A stretch of DNA of 64,000 nt from Polaromonas eurypsychrophila (GTDB taxonomy: Bacteria > Pseudomonadota > Gammaproteobacteria > Burkholderiales > Burkholderiaceae_C): assembly GCF_014641715.1 (NCBI RefSeq), contig NZ_BMIG01000002.1, positions 124,001 to 188,000 of the forward strand, in the 5' to 3' direction. The notes under the pieces were generated by a model. It did not search any database and was not told the DNA's origin. It saw only the letters and a list, made by a program, of their open reading frames with translations. The translations under genes and the position numbers were made by a program. Of the stretch, positions 36,101-45,400 are shown one piece after another. Within the stretch, counting starts at the first letter, position 1; the number at the start of each line of letters is the position of its first letter.

Positions 36101-36692
36101 CCGCCGTCCGTTTGGCGGTGATGAATTCGTACACATCCGGGTGGTCGATGCGCAACACACCCATCTGCGCGCCGCGCCGGGCACCCGCGCTTTCGACCGT
36201 GGAACAGGACTGGTCAAACACATTGATGTAGCTGCATGGGCCCGATGCCAAAGACGCCATGGCTTTGACTTCAGCCCCGCGCGGACGGATGCGCGAAAAG
36301 TCGTAACCCACACCGCCACCACGTCGCATGGTTTCAGCCGCTTCGCGCAAGGCCTCATAGATGCCGGGAAAACCACCGTCGTCAAAGCCCTGAATGCAGT
36401 CGCCCACGGGCTGCACGAAGCAGTTGATCAAGGTGGCCTGGATGGTCGTACCTGCCGCGCTCATGATGCGGCCTGCGCCGATGGCGCCGGCGTGCAGGTT
36501 CTCAAGAAACAGTGATTCGTGAGCTGCGCGCTCAGCTTCCGGTTCGACCGAGGCAAGCGCCCGCGCCACTCGCCGGTAGACGTCTTCCGCGCTGGACTCC
36601 CCCGCCTTGAGGTATTTTTCCTTCAGCACATCATGGCTGATGGTCTGCGTGGCCGTCAGATCCTGAGGCCGGCCAAATTGATCGCGTTTCAT
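33123..36692 (-). CDS. nrdJ: Adenosylcobalamin-dependent (class II) ribonucleotide reductase with intein
   Basis: 1189-aa precursor; after removal of a 380-residue intein the enzyme is 809 aa, normal for NrdJ. It makes deoxyribonucleotides with a cobalamin-generated thiyl radical and needs no oxygen, fitting its place in a nitrate respiration run. The finger loop NPCGE is split: N296-P297 precede the intein, and C678 (radical Cys) and E680 follow. C91 (LINCFV) and C689 (YGCCDLG) are the likely redox pair. SIAPTGTVSL is the phosphate-binding loop. A C-terminal zinc-ribbon-like tail (CSECG...CDYCTQCG) suits re-reduction. Stop overlaps nnrS. Confidence 0.95.
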   Translation of the reverse strand: MKRDQFGRPQDLTATQTISHDVLKEKYLKAGESSAEDVYRRVARALASVEPEAERAAHESLFLENLHAGAIGAGRIMSAAGTTIQATLINCFVQPVGDCIQGFDDGGFPGIYEALREAAETMRRGGGVGYDFSRIRPRGAEVKAMASLASGPCSYINVFDQSCSTVESAGARRGAQMGVLRIDHPDVYEFITAKRTAGRWSNFNVSVGMPDAFMHALAEDQPWELVHIAKPGVPLMAQGAFQRADGLWVFQTVAARELWDTVMRSAYDFAEPGILFLDHINQDNNLRYCESIAATNPCVAGDTWVMTTDGPAQVSDLIGQPFNAVVDGKAFAVKSDGFFKTGHKPVFVLRTREGQVLRLTADHRVRRVARRTRYTLEAEWTEASQLKAGDEILLHDHRALGGWEGTGTQAEGYLLGLLIGDGTLKNDKAVISVWAPELKLAANGALAYAQTGAAGIVQAAEAAAATLSHRADFGGFQRPLSVRGEARMVSGAVRHLAQKMGMRPGHKTITPAMEKTSSAFAEGLLRGLFDADGSVQGSQEKGVSLRLSQSDLSLLQTTQRMLLRVGIASTIYPNRRLAQVRPLPDGRGGLKVCQTASQHELVVSADNLRIYAERIGFADTDKAERLDRALGSYNRSLNRERFTATVASLSEDGSEDVFDVTVADVHAFDANGLYVHNCGEQPLPPYGCCDLGPIILTRFVRHPFGFDDAPDFDFQAFEKSVSTQVRALDNVLDVTFWPLPQQQAEAAAKRRIGVGFTGLGNTLAMLRLRYDTPEGCAMAARIAVHMRDAAYAASVALAKEKGAFPKFDADGYLASGTFASRLPAALQKAIRANGIRNSHLLSIAPTGTVSLAFADNASNGIEPPFSWMYRRKKRESDGSTTEYAVEDHAWRLYRELGGDVNQLPSYFVSALEMSAASHIAMMQAVQPFVDTAISKTVNVPADYAYEDFKGLYQLAWRAGLKGLATYRPNAILGSVLEVHSDPAAAPSAAATAMDPMRTVIESRPKGALSAVAEKVDYWTQEGHKTLYIVVSFLPVPAASGAGTVERAIEFFMPVGQSGESQQWITSSMRMLSLAARGGFLERALSDMRKVAWDRGPVRLGTYEKTDGTRVPLWHDSEVAAIAYAVQNIIALRADRSASGAAPVAEPEVDASLAPPVMAGKKCSECGAHAVIRKDGCDYCTQCGHLGVCG
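34662..35801 (-). other. Intein with LAGLIDADG homing endonuclease in nrdJ
   Basis: Residues 298-677 of the precursor. N-terminal splice block CVAGDTWVMTTDG starts with the nucleophilic Cys; block B contains LTADHRV (T-x-x-H); the C-terminal block VFDVTVADVHAFDANGLYVHN ends His-Asn and is followed by extein Cys678. All splicing residues are present. Two LAGLIDADG-type helices (YLLGLLIGDGTL at ~413-424 and LLRGLFDADGSV at ~524-535) are intact, including both Asp. It is in frame with the host gene, with no stop or frameshift. Splicing is required to rebuild the active site. Confidence 0.95.
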
Positions 36693-36704
36693 GTCCCGCG
36701 CTCC

Positions 36705-37958
36705 CTAGACAAGCGCCGCAGGACGAACACCGCCCAACAGCCATTGCATCAATTCTTGCACCGAACGGATCTGATTGCCAAACGGCAAACGTGCAGCACC
36801 ACGAAAGAAAAGGCCTTTGCGCGTATCACCGTCAAACGCGTGACCGAGCTGCTGGTCGATGCAGAACTGCCCCATGCTGGCCACCCCATCCCGCAGTCCA
36901 CAATGCGCGAGACAGTCAAACGACATATTGCATTTGGCCTTCACGTGGGCCGCATTCTGGAGCTTGGGCTCCAGGCGCAGGTATTTGTCCAGCCAGGGCG
37001 TGCGCACTGCACGCGCGGGCAGACCGGCCACGCTGATGAATTCCACCAGGTCTTCCGGCCTGGCGTCGGCCAGTACTTTTTTGAAAGCAGGGTCTGCATC
37101 GCACTCATGCGTGACAGCAAAAGCTGTACCCAGCTGTACCGCCGAAGCCCCCAGCGCCTGCAGGCGCAGGATGTCTTCGCGGCAGTTGATACCCCCTGCC
37201 GCAATCAGCGGGATCTCGCGCTCAATGCCGGCTGTCTTGAAAAACGCCAGCGCCTGCGGAATGACCACCTCAAAATCGAATCGCGTGTCGTGCAGATCGG
37301 CCACTTTTGCAGCACCCAGATGACCACCCGCCAGACCGGGATGTTCAATCACGACGGCATCGGGCAGACGTCCCTTTTTTTGCCACTTGCGCACCAGCAA
37401 CTGCACGCCGCGCGCGTCTGACAGGATGGGGATCAAAGCGGCCTTTGGAAAGTCTTTTGCCAGTTCCGGCAGATCAAGCGGCAAACCCGCGCCCACTACC
37501 AGCGCATCGGCCCCGCTGGCCAAGGCCTGATGCACATAAGTCTCGTACGCAGTAAGGGCTTTCATCACATTCACGGCAAGCAGGCCACGGCCCTGTGCAA
37601 GCTCACGCGCCCGGCGGATTTCCCGGTCCAGCGCCTCCAGATTGGCGGCATCAATCTGCGCGCCAGCGTCAGGCTCTTTGTCAAGATGCCCGGTCTTCGC
37701 CATCAGGTCCGGGTGCAAGCGCCGCAAGTCCACTGAAGACAGCGTGCCCACACCACCCATGCTGGCCACCGCACCTGCCAGGCCCCCGGCAGAAACACAC
37801 ACGCCCATGCCGCCCTGCACCACGGGAATCAAGTCCTTGCCACCCAAATGCCAGGGCTTGAGACCTGAATCATGGGACAGCATCTCCAAAATCCCTGCCA
37901 TGGCAGCCGAGTCGACAGGGGCGCCTGCGCTCACCTCAGTTACTGATGATTTGTCCAT
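36705..37958 (-). CDS. Nitronate monooxygenase-like NAD(P)H flavoprotein
   Basis: 417-aa TIM-barrel FMN enzyme of the 2-nitropropane dioxygenase / enoyl reductase II group: PVVQGGMGVCVSAGGLAGAVASMGGVG, VVGAGLPLDLPEL, EHPGLAGGHLG, IAAGGINCREDILRLQALGASAVQLGTAF. A C-terminal extension has several Cys (CNMSFDCLAHCGL) not seen in the short forms. Members oxidise nitronates or act as NAD(P)H quinone or enoyl reductases. Start set at 37958 (23-bp overlap with the carbonic anhydrase end); later ATG at 37901 is possible. Stop is 12 bp before nrdJ. Confidence 0.8.
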   Translation of the reverse strand: MDKSSVTEVSAGAPVDSAAMAGILEMLSHDSGLKPWHLGGKDLIPVVQGGMGVCVSAGGLAGAVASMGGVGTLSSVDLRRLHPDLMAKTGHLDKEPDAGAQIDAANLEALDREIRRARELAQGRGLLAVNVMKALTAYETYVHQALASGADALVVGAGLPLDLPELAKDFPKAALIPILSDARGVQLLVRKWQKKGRLPDAVVIEHPGLAGGHLGAAKVADLHDTRFDFEVVIPQALAFFKTAGIEREIPLIAAGGINCREDILRLQALGASAVQLGTAFAVTHECDADPAFKKVLADARPEDLVEFISVAGLPARAVRTPWLDKYLRLEPKLQNAAHVKAKCNMSFDCLAHCGLRDGVASMGQFCIDQQLGHAFDGDTRKGLFFRGAARLPFGNQIRSVQELMQWLLGGVRPAALV

Positions 37959-38628
37959 CGTGCTCCACATAAGGTTGGTACGGCCCCGTGCCGCTGTTAG
38001 AGGCTATCGCGGCCGGCACGAAGCTTCCTTGTCGTACATCAAAGACATGAATTTCACCGTCCTCAATGACGTAGTGCCAGCCGTGCAGCGTCAACGCGCC
38101 CTTCTCGACTTCACGCCGTACCATGGGATAAGCCATCAGTCGTTCAAGCTGGAGCACCACCACGCGCTGCTCGGTGCGGCGCAAGGCCTCGGGGCTGGAG
38201 CGCACGGGCAGCAGGGCTTCGGTGGCCAGTTTGAGCCAGGCCTGAAGCGCCACCGCCTCTTCGGGTACACCTTCGTAGGCAGCGCGGATGGCGCCGCAGT
38301 GGCTGTGTCCGCAAACGATGATGCGCTCCACATGCAGGCTGAGTACCGCAAATTCAATCGCAGCCATCGTTCCGTGCAGACCATGTGACCCGTCATAGGG
38401 CGGGATGAATGCCCCAACATTTCGCACAATAAACAGCTCGCCCGGACCGGCGCCGGTCAGCAGGTAAGGCACCACACGTGAGTCTGAGCAACCGATAAAC
38501 AGGGTTTTTGGATGCTGCCCCTGGGCCACCAAGTCCTGAAAACGCTGCTGGTGCAACGGAAAGTAGTCGGAGTGAAAACGCCGCAGGCGGAGCAGCAACT
38601 CGTCCGCACCTGCGACGTCTTCGGTCAT
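37936..38628 (-). CDS. Beta-class carbonic anhydrase
   Basis: 230-aa enzyme interconverting CO2 and bicarbonate. Zinc ligands and catalytic dyad are in IGCSDSRVVP (Cys, Asp, Arg) and CGHSHCGAI (His, Cys). RNVGAFIPPY is the usual following motif. The ATG overlaps the stop of the isomerase gene (ATGA). Its role in a nar run is unclear; bicarbonate supply or pH balance during anaerobic growth is a guess. Confidence 0.93.
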   Translation of the reverse strand: MTEDVAGADELLLRLRRFHSDYFPLHQQRFQDLVAQGQHPKTLFIGCSDSRVVPYLLTGAGPGELFIVRNVGAFIPPYDGSHGLHGTMAAIEFAVLSLHVERIIVCGHSHCGAIRAAYEGVPEEAVALQAWLKLATEALLPVRSSPEALRRTEQRVVVLQLERLMAYPMVRREVEKGALTLHGWHYVIEDGEIHVFDVRQGSFVPAAIASNSGTGPYQPYVEHDGQIISN

Positions 38629-39485
38629 TGAACCAGAGGCGAATCCGCCCCTTCCAGCGCAATACCCTCAATGTCTGCCTCGCCCACCAGCAGGCTCATG
38701 TACTGGTGCAAAGCCCTGGCACGCGACTGCATGGTCAGCAAGGCCGCAATGCGCTCGCGCACGTCCTCGTAGGCAGGCTGCGTGCCACTGCGGCGCTCCA
38801 GCACGTCGATGATGTGAAAACCGAAGCGCGTGTGAAACAGGCGCGGATGCACACCGGTACCGCTCTGCGCATGCTGGAGGTGAAACAGTTCGGTCGCCAG
38901 CTCGGGTGCACAGTCGTCCGGGCCGATCCAGCCGAGGTCACCGCCCTGCGCACTGCTCGGGCAGTTCGACAACTCGGTCGCGAGCTGAGCAAAATGGGCG
39001 GGCTGCACGCCCTTGTGCGAGAGCTCAAGCAGTGCACGCTCGGCATGCACGGTGAGCGCCTGGACATTCACGCCGGGCGTGACCGCAAACAGGATGTGCC
39101 GCACATGCAGCGCTTGCCCCACGACAAACTGCGGCTTGTGTGCTTCGTAATAGCGTTGGCCTTCCTCTTGAGTAGGTCGGGGCGTGACCACCTGCTGGTC
39201 CACCATGGCCTCGATCACCGTGCGTTCGGTCTCGCCCAATTCAGGGGTGGTCAGTCCAGGGTGGCGTGGCAACAAGCCCTCACGTACCGCCTGCTGACGA
39301 AGCAGCTCGGTATAAGCCAGTTCGCGCAGCGTAGCGGCGTCCGGTTGTTGGCCGGGCGAGTGCAGGGCAATACCGTTGATGAAGGCTGTCGGCATAAGAG
39401 GCACGGAGGCCGCAGAAGCGCACTGGCAACTGCCGCTGCCGCAGCCCTGCGTGACGACGGGAGTTGGGGAAGTCAGGGTGTTCAT
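38625..39485 (-). CDS. PpiC-type peptidyl-prolyl isomerase of the nar cluster
   Basis: 286-aa parvulin-type isomerase. The catalytic domain is at ~130-235 (LHVRHILFAV..GVNVQALTVHAERAL, CPSSAQGGDLGWI, FHTRFGFHIIDVLER). An N-terminal Cys-rich stretch (CGSGSCQCAS) lacks a clear signal peptide, so it may be cytoplasmic. Homologues sit beside narGHJI in many betaproteobacteria and are thought to assist nitrate reductase maturation. The ATG at 39485 discards a 67-residue extension that overlaps narI. Confidence 0.88.
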   Translation of the reverse strand: MNTLTSPTPVVTQGCGSGSCQCASAASVPLMPTAFINGIALHSPGQQPDAATLRELAYTELLRQQAVREGLLPRHPGLTTPELGETERTVIEAMVDQQVVTPRPTQEEGQRYYEAHKPQFVVGQALHVRHILFAVTPGVNVQALTVHAERALLELSHKGVQPAHFAQLATELSNCPSSAQGGDLGWIGPDDCAPELATELFHLQHAQSGTGVHPRLFHTRFGFHIIDVLERRSGTQPAYEDVRERIAALLTMQSRARALHQYMSLLVGEADIEGIALEGADSPLVQ

Positions 39486-39508
39486 GGCAATACTCGTTCT
39501 TGTGTTGC

Positions 39509-40231
39509 TTAACGTTCGCCGGACGACTTGGCCGTCGGTACACCCATACGGCGGCTGCGTACCACCTGGTAGGGACGAAACAAGTAAACGACCGATGCAA
39601 AACCGCTCCACACATGAACCAGGCGGCTGAACGGAAACAGCAGGAAGATGGTCATGCCGAACACGACGTGAAACAAGTAGGGCCAAGGCAAGACGGCCAG
39701 TGCCGCAGAGTCCACCTCACGCAGGGTGAGAATGCGCTGGGCCCATTCGGCCAGGATCAGCATCACACTGCCATCGGCGTGGCCCCATGAGTACGGCAAG
39801 GTGATCAGGCCCACCACCAGCTGCACCCACAGGATCAGCAAAATCGCCATATCGGTCTTGTGGCTGGTGTAGCGGATGCGCGGGTCAAACATTCGGCGGT
39901 AAATCAGCATCGACAGCCCGATGAAACAAATGAAGCCGGCGATGCCGCCCGCGTAGATCGCCAGACGCTGCTTCATTGCGGCGTCCATCAACATGCCGTA
40001 AACAGCATGGGGCGTCAGCAGACCGACCAGGTGGCCAAAAAACAGGAACAGGATCCCGACGTGAAACAAGTTGCTGCCCCAGCGGAGCAGGCCGGTACGC
40101 AGCAATTGCGACGAGTCGCTTTTCCAGGTGTACTGGTCGCGGTCAAAGCGGAGCAGGCTGCCGAGCAGGAATACCGTCAGACAGATGTAGGGATAGACAC
40201 CAAAAAGAAAACCATGAAGACCGGGGCTCAT
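39509..40231 (-). CDS. narI: Respiratory nitrate reductase gamma subunit
   Basis: 240-aa cytochrome b subunit with five TM helices that passes quinol electrons to NarH. Haem-ligand His are in GSNLFHVGILFLFFGHLVG and in PYLFHVVFGMTIFLLFPFSRLVHVW. The start overlaps the narJ stop by 4 bp. Confidence 0.96.
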   Translation of the reverse strand: MSPGLHGFLFGVYPYICLTVFLLGSLLRFDRDQYTWKSDSSQLLRTGLLRWGSNLFHVGILFLFFGHLVGLLTPHAVYGMLMDAAMKQRLAIYAGGIAGFICFIGLSMLIYRRMFDPRIRYTSHKTDMAILLILWVQLVVGLITLPYSWGHADGSVMLILAEWAQRILTLREVDSAALAVLPWPYLFHVVFGMTIFLLFPFSRLVHVWSGFASVVYLFRPYQVVRSRRMGVPTAKSSGER

Positions 40232-40932
40232 GTTTGTGCTCCTTGGGTGGGACGTGCTCTCAGTGCCTTGGGCACGATATGAATCGGTTGCGGCTGGTCG
40301 GTCTTGGCCTGCCCTTTGGACGAGCAGCCGTCAAAGACGACCGGTTCCTGCCATACCGCGTCGATGGACTCTTCTGCAGCAATCTGCACCGGCTGGGCTT
40401 TTTCACCAGCCAGCTCCAGCAGAGCGCCCAGCACACTGGCGTAGGCACTGCCGCGCTGCTGTAGCGCTGCAAAGATCGCGTTGAAGATGTGTGCCATCTC
40501 GGCCAGGAACTCGCGCGCCTCGCGCGCCGGTTGGGTGGAAGTGAACTCCAGCACCACCGGCAAGTAGTCTGGCATTTCGCCTTCGGCAAGGTACATGCCG
40601 GCCTTTTCGTAGGTCTGCGCCAGATCAATCATGGCCGGCCCGCGATCGCGCGAATCACCGTGCACATGTTCAAACAGGTGCAGCGAAGTCGCGCGGCCTC
40701 GGTCAAACAGTTCGACATACGCAGCCTCGGCATCCAGCGGTTCAGCACTGGCAAGCGCGGCTATCATGGCGTCCAACTCGGCCAGACGCTGCGGGCCCAA
40801 GGCACGCTCTGTATGCAGCGCCGCACCAAGCGCTGGCAAGTTGCCCAGCAACTCGGTGTCGGGATAGCCCAGCAAGCGGCCAAGGACTCGCAGGCTTTTT
40901 GTCGCCTGCGGAGGGTTGTTAAAAAGTGCCAT
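40228..40932 (-). CDS. narJ: Nitrate reductase assembly chaperone NarJ
   Basis: 234-aa TorD/NarJ-type helical chaperone needed for molybdenum cofactor insertion into NarG. Typical stretches: LRVLGRLLGYPDTELL, LFEHVHGDSRDRGPAMIDLAQTYEKAG, LPDYLPVVLEF (here MPDYLPVVLEF). It lies 3 bp after narH and overlaps narI. Confidence 0.95.
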   Translation of the reverse strand: MALFNNPPQATKSLRVLGRLLGYPDTELLGNLPALGAALHTERALGPQRLAELDAMIAALASAEPLDAEAAYVELFDRGRATSLHLFEHVHGDSRDRGPAMIDLAQTYEKAGMYLAEGEMPDYLPVVLEFTSTQPAREAREFLAEMAHIFNAIFAALQQRGSAYASVLGALLELAGEKAQPVQIAAEESIDAVWQEPVVFDGCSSKGQAKTDQPQPIHIVPKALRARPTQGAQT

Positions 40933-40935
40933 GGT

Positions 40936-42468
40936 TCAGACCTCCACCTTGATGGGAATGGTGCGTTTTCGGTTGCCACCGAACAGGCTGACATCACTCT
41001 CGCCGTCAGAGCAGCCGTTGCCGAACGTGAAGCCGCAACCACCCCGCATGTCGAAGGTGTTCTCGGCGTATTCGCGGTGGCTGCTGGGGATGACAAAACG
41101 GTCTTCGTAGTTGGCAATGGCCATGATGTGGTACATGTCCTCGACCTCAGCCACGGTGAGGCCGGCCTGCTCGAGCACGGCGAGGTTTTGCACCTGATCC
41201 ACATGTTTGCTGCGCTGATAAGAGCGCATGGCCAGCATGCGTTGCAAGGCGCGGATCACCGGAGCGGTGTCGCCCGCAGTCAGCAGATTGGCCAGGTACT
41301 GCACGGGAATCCGCATCTGCGCGATGTCGGGCAACTCGCCGTTGATACCAATGTGGCCGGCATTGGCAGCCGAAGTGATGGGCGACAGTGGCGGCACATA
41401 CCAGACCATGGGCAGGGTGCGGTACTCGGGGTGCAGCGGCAAGGCCACTTTCCACTCCACCGCCATCTTGTAGACCGGGCTGCGGCGTGCGCCTTCGAGC
41501 CAGGCCTCGGGAATGCCGTCCCTGCGCGCCTGCTCAATCACCTTGGGGTCATGCGGATTCAGGAAGATGTCGAGCTGGGCCTGGTACAAGTCCTTGTCGT
41601 CCTCCACGCTGGCGGCTTCCTGGATGCGGTCGGCGTCATACAACACCACGCCGAGGTAACGAATCCGTCCGACGCAGGTTTCGCTGCACACGGTCGGCTG
41701 GCCAGCTTCAATGCGCGGATAACAGAAGGTGCATTTCTCCGCCTTGCCGCTTTTCCAGTTGTAGTAAATTTTCTTGTACGGGCAACCCGAGACACACATG
41801 CGCCAGCCCCGGCATTTGTCCTGGTCGATCAGCACAATGCCGTCTTCCTCGCGCTTGTAGATCGACCCTGAAGGGCAGGAGGCCACACACGCGGGATTGA
41901 GGCAGTGCTCGCACAGCCGCGGCAAATACATCATGAAGGTGTTTTCGAACTGGCCCACCATGTCCTTCTGGACCTGATCGAAATTGGCGAGATTGGCATC
42001 CTTGCTGCGCTTGGAAAACTCCCCACCCAAGATCTCTTCCCAGTTCGGGCCCCATTCGATTTTGTCCATGCGCTTGCCGGTAATCAGGCTGCGCGGGCGT
42101 GCGGTCGGCGTAGCCTTCATCTCAGGCGCGGACTGCAGGTGGTCGTAGTCGAAGGTAAAGGGCTCGTAGTAGTCGTCAATCTGCGGCATGTTCGGGTTGG
42201 AGAAGAGCCGCATCAGCAGCTTCCACTTGCCACCCTGGCGCGGTTCAATGGAGCCGTCCGCCTTGCGCACCCAGCCACCGTTCCACTTGTCCTGGTTTTC
42301 CCATTCCTTGGGGTAACCAATGCCGGGCTTGGTCTCCACGTTGTTGAACCAGGCGTACTCCAAACCCGGACGGCTGGTCCAGACGTTTTTGCAGGTAACC
42401 GAACAGGTGTGGCAGCCGATGCACTTGTCCAGGTTCAGCACCATGCCGATTTGTGCGCGTATCTTCAT
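40936..42468 (-). CDS. narH: Respiratory nitrate reductase beta subunit
   Basis: 510-aa iron-sulfur subunit wiring NarI to NarG. Cys clusters: CIGCHTCSVTCKNVW, CEHCLNPACVASCP, CRGWRMCVSGCP (Trp in place of one Cys marks the [3Fe-4S] site), and CTFCYPRIEAGQPTVCSETC. Its start overlaps the narG stop. Confidence 0.98.
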   Translation of the reverse strand: MKIRAQIGMVLNLDKCIGCHTCSVTCKNVWTSRPGLEYAWFNNVETKPGIGYPKEWENQDKWNGGWVRKADGSIEPRQGGKWKLLMRLFSNPNMPQIDDYYEPFTFDYDHLQSAPEMKATPTARPRSLITGKRMDKIEWGPNWEEILGGEFSKRSKDANLANFDQVQKDMVGQFENTFMMYLPRLCEHCLNPACVASCPSGSIYKREEDGIVLIDQDKCRGWRMCVSGCPYKKIYYNWKSGKAEKCTFCYPRIEAGQPTVCSETCVGRIRYLGVVLYDADRIQEAASVEDDKDLYQAQLDIFLNPHDPKVIEQARRDGIPEAWLEGARRSPVYKMAVEWKVALPLHPEYRTLPMVWYVPPLSPITSAANAGHIGINGELPDIAQMRIPVQYLANLLTAGDTAPVIRALQRMLAMRSYQRSKHVDQVQNLAVLEQAGLTVAEVEDMYHIMAIANYEDRFVIPSSHREYAENTFDMRGGCGFTFGNGCSDGESDVSLFGGNRKRTIPIKVEV

Positions 42469-45400
42469 GCTGCTTCTCCCATTTGCTGAACAGCTTCGGC
42501 GCGCTCGTCGTCACGCGGTGTGTCGAGCCAGTCCACTTTGTCCATCTTGCGTACCACCACAAACTCGTCGCGGTTGGTGCCTATGGTTCCGTAGTAATTG
42601 AAACCGTAGGAGAGCTGCGCATAACCGCCAATCATGTGGGTTGGTTTGAGCACAATCCGCGTCACTGAGTTGTGGATGCCCCCACGCTGGCCCGTGATCT
42701 CAGAGCCGGGTGTGTTGACGATTTTTTCCTGCGCGTGGTACATCATCACCATGCCAGGCTTGACGCGCTGGCTGACCACAGCGCGGGCAGCAATCGCGCC
42801 GTTCACGTTATAGGCTTCGATCCAGTCGTTGTCTTCCACGCCGATGAGTTTGGCGTCGTCTTCGCTAAGCCAAATGATGGGCCCGCCCCGGCTCAAGGTG
42901 AGCATCAACAGGTTGTCCGTATAGGTTGAGTGAATGCCCCACTTTTGGTGCGGTGTGATGAAGTTCAGCAGGATTTCGGTGTTGCCGTTGCTGCGAATAC
43001 CATGCACGCCAGCCGTGGCCTTCAGGTTCACCGGGGGACGGTAGCTGGCGAGGCCTTCGCCGAAGGCCAGCATCCACGGATGGTCCTGGTAGAACTGCTG
43101 GCGTCCGGTCAGGGTGCGCCAGGGGATCAGCTCATGCACATTGGTGTAGCCCGCGTTGTACGACACGGTTTCCGATTCAATGCCACTCCAGGTCGGCGAG
43201 CTGATGATCTTGCGGGGCTGCGCCTGGATGTCGCGAAAGCGAATTTTTTCGTCTTCGCGGTGAATCGCAAGGTGCGCGTGCTCGCGCCCGGTTTGCTTTG
43301 ACAGTGCGTTCCAGGCCTTTACCGCTACGTGCCCGTTGGTTTCAGGTGCCAGCTGCAAGACCATTTCGCAGGCGTCAATGTCGCTGTCGATGCGCGGCAT
43401 GCCCTGCGTCACACCGGGCTCGGTCACCAGTCCGTTCAACTGGCCCAGCTGGCGCACTTCGGTTTCTGTGTTCCATGAAATGCCCTTGCCGCCATTGCCC
43501 ACCTTGTTCAGCAAGGGGCCAACCGCCGTGAAGCGCTTGTAGACGTTGGGATAGTCACGCTCAACGACCTGCATTTGCGGTGCGGTCTTGCCGGGAATCA
43601 GTTCACACTCACCACGCTTCCAGTCCTTGACTTCAAACGGCTGTGCCAGCTCGCCCGGCGAATCGTGCATCAACGGGGTCAGGACCATTTCCTTCTCAAC
43701 ACCCAAATGACCGTCACACAACTCGCTGAATTTTTTTGCGAAACCTTTGTAGATTTCCCAGTCACTTTTTGATTCCCACACCGGGTCCACGGCGGTGGAC
43801 AACGGATGAATGAAGGGATGCATGTCGCTGGTGTTGAGGTCGTTCTTTTCGTACCAGGTCGCGGTAGGCAGCACGATGTCGGAGTACAGGCAGGTCGTGC
43901 TCATGCGGAAGTCGAGCGTGACCAGCAGATCCAACTTGCCTTCGGGCGCCTTGTCGTGCCACACCACTTCTTCTGGCTTGCCATCTTCGGCACCCAGGTC
44001 CTTGCCCTGAACACCATTGTCCGTACCCAGCAGATGTTTGAGGAAATATTCGTGGCCCTTACCCGACGATCCAATGATGTTGGAGCGCCAGACAAACATG
44101 TTGCGCGGCCAGTTGTCCGGATGGTCAGGGTCCTCGCAACTGAGTTTGAGCGAACCGTCCTTGAGTGACTTGACGACATAGTCTTTCGCATCGAGTCCTG
44201 CCGTCTGCGCGTCTTTGACGATCTGCATCGGGTTGGTCTGCAGCTGCGGCGCACTCGGCAACCAGCCCATTCGTTCGGCACGCACGTTGTAATCAATCAT
44301 GCTGCCGCCGTAGAGCTTTTTGTCGGCCAGCGGTGACAGCACTTCATCGACGCCCAGCTTTTCGTAGCGCCACTGGTCGGTGTGGGCATAGAAAAAGCTG
44401 GTCGAGTTCGTCTGCCGTGGTGGGCGAATCCAGTCGAGCGCAAAGGCCAGCGGTGTCCAGCCGGTCTGTGGCCGCAGTTTTTCCTGGCCCACATAGTGCG
44501 CCCAGCCACCGCCGCTCTTGCCAATGCAGCCGCACATCATCAGCATGTTGATGACGCTGCGGTAGTTCATGTCGCTGTGGTACCAGTGGTTCATGCCCGC
44601 GCCGATGATGATCATGGAGCGGCCTTCGGTCTTCTCGGCGTTGTCGGCAAACTGTCGTGCCACGGTGATCACTTGGGCACGCGGCACACCGGTGATCTGT
44701 TCCTGCCAGGCCGGTGTGTACGGGGTGTTGTCGTCAAAATCAGCGGCCGCCAGCTCACCGGGCAAGCCACGCGAAATGCCGTACTGCGCAACCTGCAGGT
44801 CGAACACGGTGGCCACCAGTGCTAAGCGCTCTTCACCCGCCTTGCCCAGTGAAATACGCTGTACGGGAACCGTGCGTACCAGCACATCGCCCTGTTCATT
44901 GTTGGGAAAGTGTTCGTGAGGGATGCCGCCAAAATACGGAAACCCCACTTTGGCGCTGTCCTGGCTGGGCGCGTCACCCTCCATCACCGACAGCTTGAGC
45001 CGAACCTCGTCACCCTGGCTTGCCTCCTTTGCCTCCAGGTTCCACTGCCCCGCATCGGCACGGCCGTCCGGTCCCCAGCGAAAGCCGATGGCGCCGTTTG
45101 GCAACACGACCTTGCCCTGCGCGTCAAAAGCGACGGTTTTCCACTCCGGGTTATTGGCTGCGCCAAGTGTGCCGTTGAAGTCGGAAGCGCGCACGTAGCG
45201 GTCCGGCACCATGACGGTTTCGCCGTTTACCATCTGGTATTCCTTGAGCATCACCAGCATCGGCATGTCGGTATAGCGCCTGGCGTATTCATCGAAGTAG
45301 GCCGAGCGCGGCTTGCCGTTGCCGCCGAAATAGAAGTCTTTCAGAATTACATGGCCCATCGCCATGGCGACTGCAGCGTCAGTGCCCTGCTTCGGGTGCA

